DNA of 12,108 bases from JBHHYR01 sp046757585 (GTDB lineage: Bacteria > Desulfobacterota > Binatia > HRBIN30), in contig JBHHYR010000118.1 of assembly GCA_046757585.1 (NCBI GenBank), positions 1 through 12,108 on the forward strand, written 5' to 3'. Below the pieces are notes generated by a model. That model searched no databases and was not told the DNA's origin. It worked only from the letters and a program-made list of their open reading frames with translations. Shown in pieces: positions 8,261-12,108 of this stretch (its first letter is position 1; the number at the start of each line of letters is the position of its first letter). A program made the position numbers and the translations under genes.

Positions 8261-9427
8261 TCAGAGCGCTTCGAGCATGCGCTGCTGGATGATTTCGATC
8301 TCTTCTTTTACTGCTTGCACCGTTTCAACCGGTCGGCCGATGGTACGTGCTTCGTCGATGATCGTCGTGACCTTGGCGAGGATATGGCGAATCTTCGTGT
8401 GCGCCTCTACAACCGCTCGGCTGCGTAGATCGTTGTTGTCCCACTGCCGGTGTGCGTAGTCGCGCAACTCCTGCGTCTGGTACAGCAAGGCCTTCACTTC
8501 GTCTTCGTAGCCGCGCAGCAGCCTGTGGATGGTGCTCCGGACCTCGCTGCGTTCCTTGGGATCATGCCAGAGCACGTTGTCAAGGAAGAATAAGTCTTCC
8601 TCCGCGACAGCGTCGCGATCGTTCAGGTACGCGTGTGCGCGCAGCAGCGCGACGGCCTGATGATACCGCCGGTCCGATGCGACGATCTGCTTTCGACTTA
8701 GCTCCCGCCGGATGTCCGTAAGGGAGCGCAATGCGTGCTGCGGCACCGCCACACGGTGCGCCGCTTCCTGGAGGTCTCTGAGTTCGCCGAGGGTGATTGT
8801 TGTCCGGGCGGCGGCCGGTCTACCACGAAGCATCCGTAAGAAGCGGAAGTCATCCGCGATGTACCCGATGACGAACCGCAACAAGAAACGATCGTACAGT
8901 GCCTGAAGTTCGTCGTCCTCGGGCAACTCGTTGCTGGCACCGAAAAGCGTAATCAGTGGCACTTCGACCACCTCGCGGCCATTGTGGAAGCGCCGCTCGT
9001 TCATGACGGTGAGGATCGAGTTCAGAATCGATGAGTTTGCCTTGAATACTTCGTCTAGGAAAGCAATGTGTGCCTCGGGAAGCTTCAGGGTCGTGACGCG
9101 CCGGTAATCGTCAGTCTCCAGTGCACGCAGCGAGACAGCACCGAAAAGCTCGTCCGGAGTGCTGAACTTCGTCAGTAGCCATTGGAAATAACGGGTGCTC
9201 GCAAGCCGGCGGCAGATTTCGTCGGCAAGCATCGATTTCGCCGTACCCGGCGGACCTATGAGCAGGACATGGTGCCCGGCGAGCAACGCCGTCAAGGCGC
9301 CGTCGATGACCTCGGAGCGCTCCAGGAAGGTCTGTTCCAGTTCCTCGCGAATTTGCCGCAACCTGGCGCGGGCGCTCATGCTGAGGATGCTAGAGACTGA
9401 TCGGCCGTGATTCAAGCGCGCAGCCAT
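8261..9427 (-). CDS. MoxR/RavA-type AAA+ ATPase
   Basis: A 388-residue AAA+ ATPase of the MoxR branch, expected to act as a hexameric chaperone-like machine with the VWA protein encoded next. Seen are Walker A GPPGTAKS (residues 58-65), FSTPDELFG (88-96), Walker B IAFLDEVFKA (121-130), NSILNSILTVMNERRF (131-147), sensor 1 FGASNELPEDDELQALYDRF (162-181) and a C-terminal helical lid. KFSTPDELFGA and NELPEDDELQALYDRFLLR are close to RavA. E. coli RavA has 498 residues and carries a LARA insertion that binds the lysine decarboxylase LdcI. This protein is about 110 residues shorter and shows no such region, so LdcI binding is unlikely. The ATG at 9427 is chosen because a GGAGGA sequence lies 7 nt upstream; the frame stays open to 9538, and another ATG lies at 9379. 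It is the first gene of the proposed operon. Confidence 0.93.
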   Translation of the reverse strand: MAARLNHGRSVSSILSMSARARLRQIREELEQTFLERSEVIDGALTALLAGHHVLLIGPPGTAKSMLADEICRRLASTRYFQWLLTKFSTPDELFGAVSLRALETDDYRRVTTLKLPEAHIAFLDEVFKANSSILNSILTVMNERRFHNGREVVEVPLITLFGASNELPEDDELQALYDRFLLRFVIGYIADDFRFLRMLRGRPAAARTTITLGELRDLQEAAHRVAVPQHALRSLTDIRRELSRKQIVASDRRYHQAVALLRAHAYLNDRDAVAEEDLFFLDNVLWHDPKERSEVRSTIHRLLRGYEDEVKALLYQTQELRDYAHRQWDNNDLRSRAVVEAHTKIRHILAKVTTIIDEARTIGRPVETVQAVKEEIEIIQQRMLEAL

Positions 9428-9434
9428 GCTGCAG

Positions 9435-9440
9435 TCCTCC
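9435..9440 (-). promoter_or_regulatory. Strong ribosome binding site of the AAA+ ATPase
   Basis: On the minus strand, GGAGGA precedes the ATG at 9427 by 7 nt. It is the best-placed Shine-Dalgarno among the minus-strand genes and decides the start. The VWA and glycosyltransferase genes downstream lack one, which fits coupling within an operon. Confidence 0.75.
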
Positions 9441-9503
9441 GTCGACCGCCTACGCCCCGCGAGATCGGGTAGCTGGCACGTAGACCACCGCCGTGATCGC
9501 GCC

Positions 9504-9531
9504 TTGACAGGCCGCGGCGGCCCTCTATATG
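9504..9531 (+). promoter_or_regulatory. Sigma-70-like promoter with a dyad in its spacer
   Basis: TTGACA (9504-9509), a perfect consensus -35, is followed after 16 bp by TATATG (9526-9531), a fair -10. Transcription would start near 9538 and run into the isoaspartate methyltransferase gene. The spacer contains GGCCGC (9510-9515), one base, then GCGGCC (9517-9522), a perfect dyad lying between the two hexamers where a dimeric regulator could bind. No regulator gene is nearby. It lies in the 204-bp spacer between the divergent AAA+ and methyltransferase genes. I saw no equally good minus-strand promoter there. Confidence 0.6.
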
Positions 9532-9631
9532 CGGACACGATGGTAGCTCAACAGTGGGTATGGGAAAAAGAAGCGTGCGGGATAGAACCCGATCCGCTTG
9601 CCCGCCCACGGCTGTTCGCGTGTGGTCTCCG

Positions 9632-10471
9632 GTGAGGAGGTGTCAACCCATCGCTCGGCTGCCGTTTTCCACACTCGCTTGGGGCATCTTGGTGCTGACG
9701 ACTGTCGCCGCCTGGACTGCCTGCCAATGGGAGGCTGGCAATCTCCCGTCTGAGGCGGCAGGGTTCTCAGCTGCCCGCGCGAGGCTGATTGACCAGCTGC
9801 GCTCCGAGGGGATCCACGACGAGCGCGTGCTCGACGCGTTGGCGCAGGTGCCTCGCCACGAATTCGTGCGCCGAGCCGATCAGCCGCGCGCATATACCAA
9901 TCGGGCGCTGCCTATTGCAGGCGGGCAGACTATCTCCCAACCATACGTGGTGGCACTCATGACCCACCTCCTGGAGCTGCATGGCGACGAGCGGGTGCTG
10001 GAGATCGGCACGGGGTCGGGATATCAGGCAGCGGTCCTGGCTGTGCTCGCGCGTGAGGTCTACTCGATCGAGATCGATCCGGAGCTGGCCCAGGTAGCAC
10101 GCCGCCGCTTACAGGCCTTGGGCTACGGCAACGTGCATGTGCGGGTGGGCGACGGGTATTACGGTTGGGAGGAGGCTGCTCCATTTGACGCCGTGATCGT
10201 CACTGCCGCTGCCCCGCGGGTCCCTCCACGGCTCGTTGCGCAGCTGACCGCAGGTGGACGCCTGGTCATGCCCCTTGGCCAGGGTGCGCAGCAAACCCTG
10301 ATTCGCGGGCGCAAACAGCACGGGCGACTCGCGATTGAGTCGGTTGCCGGTGTACGCTTCGTGCCGATGAGCGGGGCGGTGCGCGGGCCAGGCTCGCAAG
10401 ACTCCACGCGCGTGCCGCCAGCGGCTCAACGCGAGGGGAACGGAGCCGGCGTCGGCGGCCTCACACGGTAA
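9632..10471 (+). CDS. pcm: Protein-L-isoaspartate O-methyltransferase, probably exported
   Basis: Methylates L-isoaspartyl residues of damaged proteins with S-adenosylmethionine so that they can revert to aspartate. Motifs (numbered from the GTG at 9632, 279 residues) are VPRHEFV (73-79), ALPIAGGQTISQPYVVALM (92-110), the SAM-binding VLEIGTGSGYQAAVLA (122-137), YSIEIDP (144-150), VRVGDGYYGW and FDAVIVTAAAPRVP. Before the enzyme domain lies ARLPFSTLAWGILVLTTVAAWTAC (8-31), which reads as a signal peptide ending in a possible lipobox cysteine, although tryptophan at -3 is not ideal. This suggests a periplasmic or lipoprotein form. The start is unresolved. The frame opens at a GTG at 9554 and an ATG at 9560, both giving an implausibly long leader before the signal. 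The GTG at 9632 gives a normal one, and ATC 9650 has the best ribosome site. About 35 C-terminal residues extend past the fold and overlap the ftsB-like gene. Confidence 0.94.
   Translation: MRRCQPIARLPFSTLAWGILVLTTVAAWTACQWEAGNLPSEAAGFSAARARLIDQLRSEGIHDERVLDALAQVPRHEFVRRADQPRAYTNRALPIAGGQTISQPYVVALMTHLLELHGDERVLEIGTGSGYQAAVLAVLAREVYSIEIDPELAQVARRRLQALGYGNVHVRVGDGYYGWEEAAPFDAVIVTAAAPRVPPRLVAQLTAGGRLVMPLGQGAQQTLIRGRKQHGRLAIESVAGVRFVPMSGAVRGPGSQDSTRVPPAAQREGNGAGVGGLTR
9635..9642 (+). promoter_or_regulatory. Perfect Shine-Dalgarno inside the annotated methyltransferase 5' region
   Basis: AGGAGGTG is fully complementary to the usual 16S rRNA 3' end. It is followed at 9650 by an in-frame ATC, 9 nt after AGGAGG and 7 nt after the full 8-mer, and not by ATG, GTG or TTG. 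The GTG at 9632 lies just before the motif and so cannot use it. Confidence 0.55.
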
Positions 10472-10755
10472 ATGATCTCACCCTGCCTTGCCAGGCCAAG
10501 CCGTTCGCGCGCTAGCCTTTCGAGGTACCGATCGTCAGACTGCAATCGCTGAATGCGCTGTCGCAGGTGCTCGTTCCGTTGCTGCAGCTCGAAAGCCTGG
10601 TGCTCCAGTTCACTTCGCTCACCACGCATCCGGAGCAAGTGGATGAGACCGTGATCGCCAAACACCGCCGCCACCACGAGAAGGATCAACCCGACCACAC
10701 CCCCAACCATGGCACCTTTGTATTTCTTGGGCGGCAACGCTAGAAGAGCTATCAT
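10426..10755 (-). CDS. ftsB: FtsB/DivIC-family septum formation initiator
   Basis: A 109-residue single-pass divisome protein; FtsB/DivIC proteins bridge FtsL and FtsQ/DivIB and help activate septal peptidoglycan synthesis. It has a short basic cytoplasmic tail (PPKKYKG, residues 8-14), a membrane helix (about 15-33), a GDHGL turn, a heptad coiled coil (about 42-75) and the family end-signature YLERLARERLGLARQGEIIYRV (78-99). The topology is N-in with a periplasmic coiled coil. An ATG at 10710 is an alternative start; it has AAAGG 4 nt upstream, while the 10755 ATG has no ribosome site and its first codons include ATA, CTT and CTA. The 3' end overlaps the methyltransferase gene tail-to-tail by 46 bp. 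It is divergent from enolase, 69 bp apart. In several proteobacteria eno and ftsB are neighbours, but on the same strand. Confidence 0.87.
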   Translation of the reverse strand: MIALLALPPKKYKGAMVGGVVGLILLVVAAVFGDHGLIHLLRMRGERSELEHQAFELQQRNEHLRQRIQRLQSDDRYLERLARERLGLARQGEIIYRVRPPTPAPFPSR

Positions 10756-10813
10756 GCTTTTTGCCGTATGTACCCTCGTATCTTAATCGAGAGGGCAACC
10801 ACAAGGCAAACAA

Positions 10814-10818
10814 AGGGG
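10814..10818 (+). promoter_or_regulatory. Ribosome binding site of enolase
   Basis: AGGGG lies 6 nt before the ATG at 10825 and decides that start over the in-frame upstream opening at 10768, whose residues do not belong to enolase. Confidence 0.7.
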
Positions 10819-10824
10819 AAACGA

Positions 10825-12105
10825 ATGAAGATCCACAAAGTGTCGGCCCGTGAGGTGCTCGACTCGCGGGGAAACCCGACGGTCGAGGTGGATGTCGTTC
10901 TGCGCGGCGGCGCGCGCGGACGTGCGGCTGTCCCGTCCGGCGCCTCGACCGGGAAGCATGAAGCTGTCGACCTTCGAGATCGCCGGAAACGTTACGGTGG
11001 GAAGGGCGTGCTCAAGGCGGTCGACCACGTCGCCCGCCTCATTGCGCCAAAGCTGCGTGGCCGCGACGCGCGCCGCCAGAAGGAAATCGACCAATGCATG
11101 ATCGAGCTCGATGGGACGCCCAACAAGCACCGCCTCGGAGCGAACGCCATTCTCGGCGTTTCCCTGGCGGTGGCCAAAGCGGCTGCAGCGGCCGCTAAAC
11201 TGCCGCTGTTCCGCTATCTGGGGGGAACGCGGGCGACTACCCTACCGGTGCCAATGATGAACATCCTGAACGGTGGCGTTCACGCCGATAGCTCGGTCGA
11301 CCTCCAGGAGTTCATGATCGTGCCTGTGGGTGGGCGCAGCTTTGCGGACGCCCTGCGGATGGGTGCGGAAACGTTCCACGCGCTCAAGGCCGTGTTGAAC
11401 GAGCGAGGGTATTCAACCGCTGTTGGCGATGAAGGCGGATTTGCTCCGCACTTGCGGTCGAACGAGGAAGCGATGGAAGTAATCCTGGAAGCCATCGACC
11501 GCGCCGGCTATCAGCCCGGGCGTCACATCGCCTTGGCGGTGGATCCCGCCGCGAGCGAGTTCTTCGAAGACGGCCGGTACGTGTTTCGGAAGTCGGACGG
11601 AACGAGTCGGTCGAGCGCCGCGATGGCAGCGTACTATCGCGCGTGGGTGGACCGCTATCCCATTGTGTCGATCGAGGATGGTCTCGACGAAGACGACTGG
11701 GCCGGTTGGGTTCTGTTGAGCCGCGACTTGGGCCACCGCGTACAGCTGGTGGGCGACGATTTGTTCGTCACCGATTGCCAGCGCCTGCAGCGCGGTATTG
11801 ATGCCGGCGTGGCCAATTCGATCCTGATAAAGCTGAACCAGGTCGGGACGCTGACTGAAACCCTTGCGGCTATCGAACTCGCCAAGCGTGCCGGGTATAC
11901 GATTGTCATTTCACACCGCTCCGGGGAAACGGAAGATACGACGATCGCCGATTTGGCAGTGGCGGTCAACGCCGGGCAGATCAAGACGGGCAGCCTTTGC
12001 CGCGGAGAACGGATCGCAAAGTACAACCAGCTGCTTCGCATCGAAGAGACGCTGGGCCGCCGGGCGGTGTATCCGGGTCGCGCAGTGTTCGCATCACGGC
12101 GCTAA
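10825..12105 (+). CDS. eno: Enolase (phosphopyruvate hydratase)
   Basis: Cytoplasmic glycolytic enzyme converting 2-phosphoglycerate to phosphoenolpyruvate, with two Mg2+ ions. It is 426 residues long, normal for the family, and complete. Visible are the N-terminal VLDSRGNPTVEVDV (11-24), the mobile loop SGASTGKHE (38-46), NGGVHADSSVDLQEFM (149-164), the general acid E203 in GDEGGFAP, metal ligands D240 (AVDPAASEF), E284 (SIEDGLDEDDW) and D311 (VGDDLFVTD), the base K336 in LIKLNQVGTLTE, and SHRSGETED (363-371) with H364. The C-terminal signature is IKTGSLCRGERIAKYNQLLRIEE (386-408). The start is set by an AGGGG ribosome site. The upstream spacer has weak promoter-like hexamers, TTGCCG at 10761 and TTAATC at 10783 with 16 bp between them, which I would not rely on. 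Confidence 0.99.
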   Translation: MKIHKVSAREVLDSRGNPTVEVDVVLRGGARGRAAVPSGASTGKHEAVDLRDRRKRYGGKGVLKAVDHVARLIAPKLRGRDARRQKEIDQCMIELDGTPNKHRLGANAILGVSLAVAKAAAAAAKLPLFRYLGGTRATTLPVPMMNILNGGVHADSSVDLQEFMIVPVGGRSFADALRMGAETFHALKAVLNERGYSTAVGDEGGFAPHLRSNEEAMEVILEAIDRAGYQPGRHIALAVDPAASEFFEDGRYVFRKSDGTSRSSAAMAAYYRAWVDRYPIVSIEDGLDEDDWAGWVLLSRDLGHRVQLVGDDLFVTDCQRLQRGIDAGVANSILIKLNQVGTLTETLAAIELAKRAGYTIVISHRSGETEDTTIADLAVAVNAGQIKTGSLCRGERIAKYNQLLRIEETLGRRAVYPGRAVFASRR

Positions 12106-12108
12106 CGG

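Noticed and set aside
10761..10788. Enolase promoter
   Set aside because: TTGCCG-16-TTAATC and other pairings match the consensus too poorly to annotate with confidence.

Overview
The window is a compact, GC-rich, ordinary-looking bacterial chromosome segment with eleven protein genes and no tRNA, rRNA, CRISPR array, transposase or phage gene that I can see. A short FtsB-type divisome protein, a RavA/ViaA-like pair, a lipase-maturation-factor homologue, a cobalamin-type radical SAM protein of the DUF4070 kind and two families of short GC-rich dyad repeats together suggest a Gram-negative, probably environmental, deltaproteobacterium-like lineage. That placement is an inference from gene content, not a phylogeny.

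Layout. At 1-1107 (minus) is the N-terminal 369 codons of an Lhr-type superfamily 2 helicase that runs off the left edge. Its frame is interrupted, without being broken, by 87 bp made of two GC-rich dyad repeats. At 1180-2721 (minus) is a multi-pass lipase maturation factor family protein. A short divergent spacer separates it from a plus-strand RNase HIII gene (2851-3540) that lacks the usual N-terminal domain. A small plus-strand minimal nucleotidyltransferase follows (3775-4119), then a class B (cobalamin-type) radical SAM protein (4309-5877). A convergent dyad at 5888-5909 separates this from a minus-strand cluster transcribed from right to left: a RavA/MoxR-type AAA+ ATPase (8261-9427), a ViaA-like VWA protein (6632-8248) and a TIGR04283-type family 2 glycosyltransferase (5921-6598). 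The spacings in this cluster are 12 and 33 bp, so it is probably one operon. To its right, a good sigma-70-like promoter with a dyad in its spacer (9504-9531) faces a plus-strand protein-L-isoaspartate methyltransferase that appears to be exported (about 9632-10471). Its 3' end overlaps, tail to tail, a minus-strand FtsB/DivIC-like gene (10426-10755). The divergent enolase gene (10825-12105) ends the window.

How the genes work together. The clearest functional unit is the AAA+/VWA pair, a MoxR-VWA chaperone-like system, with a glycosyltransferase as the last gene of the cluster. The other genes are housekeeping functions: RNA-DNA hybrid removal, DNA repair helicase, protein repair, cell division and glycolysis. 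The most unusual observations are the in-frame capture of the two dyad repeats by the helicase and the isoaspartate methyltransferase start region, where a perfect Shine-Dalgarno sequence points at an ATC codon. I see no convincing new multi-gene system.
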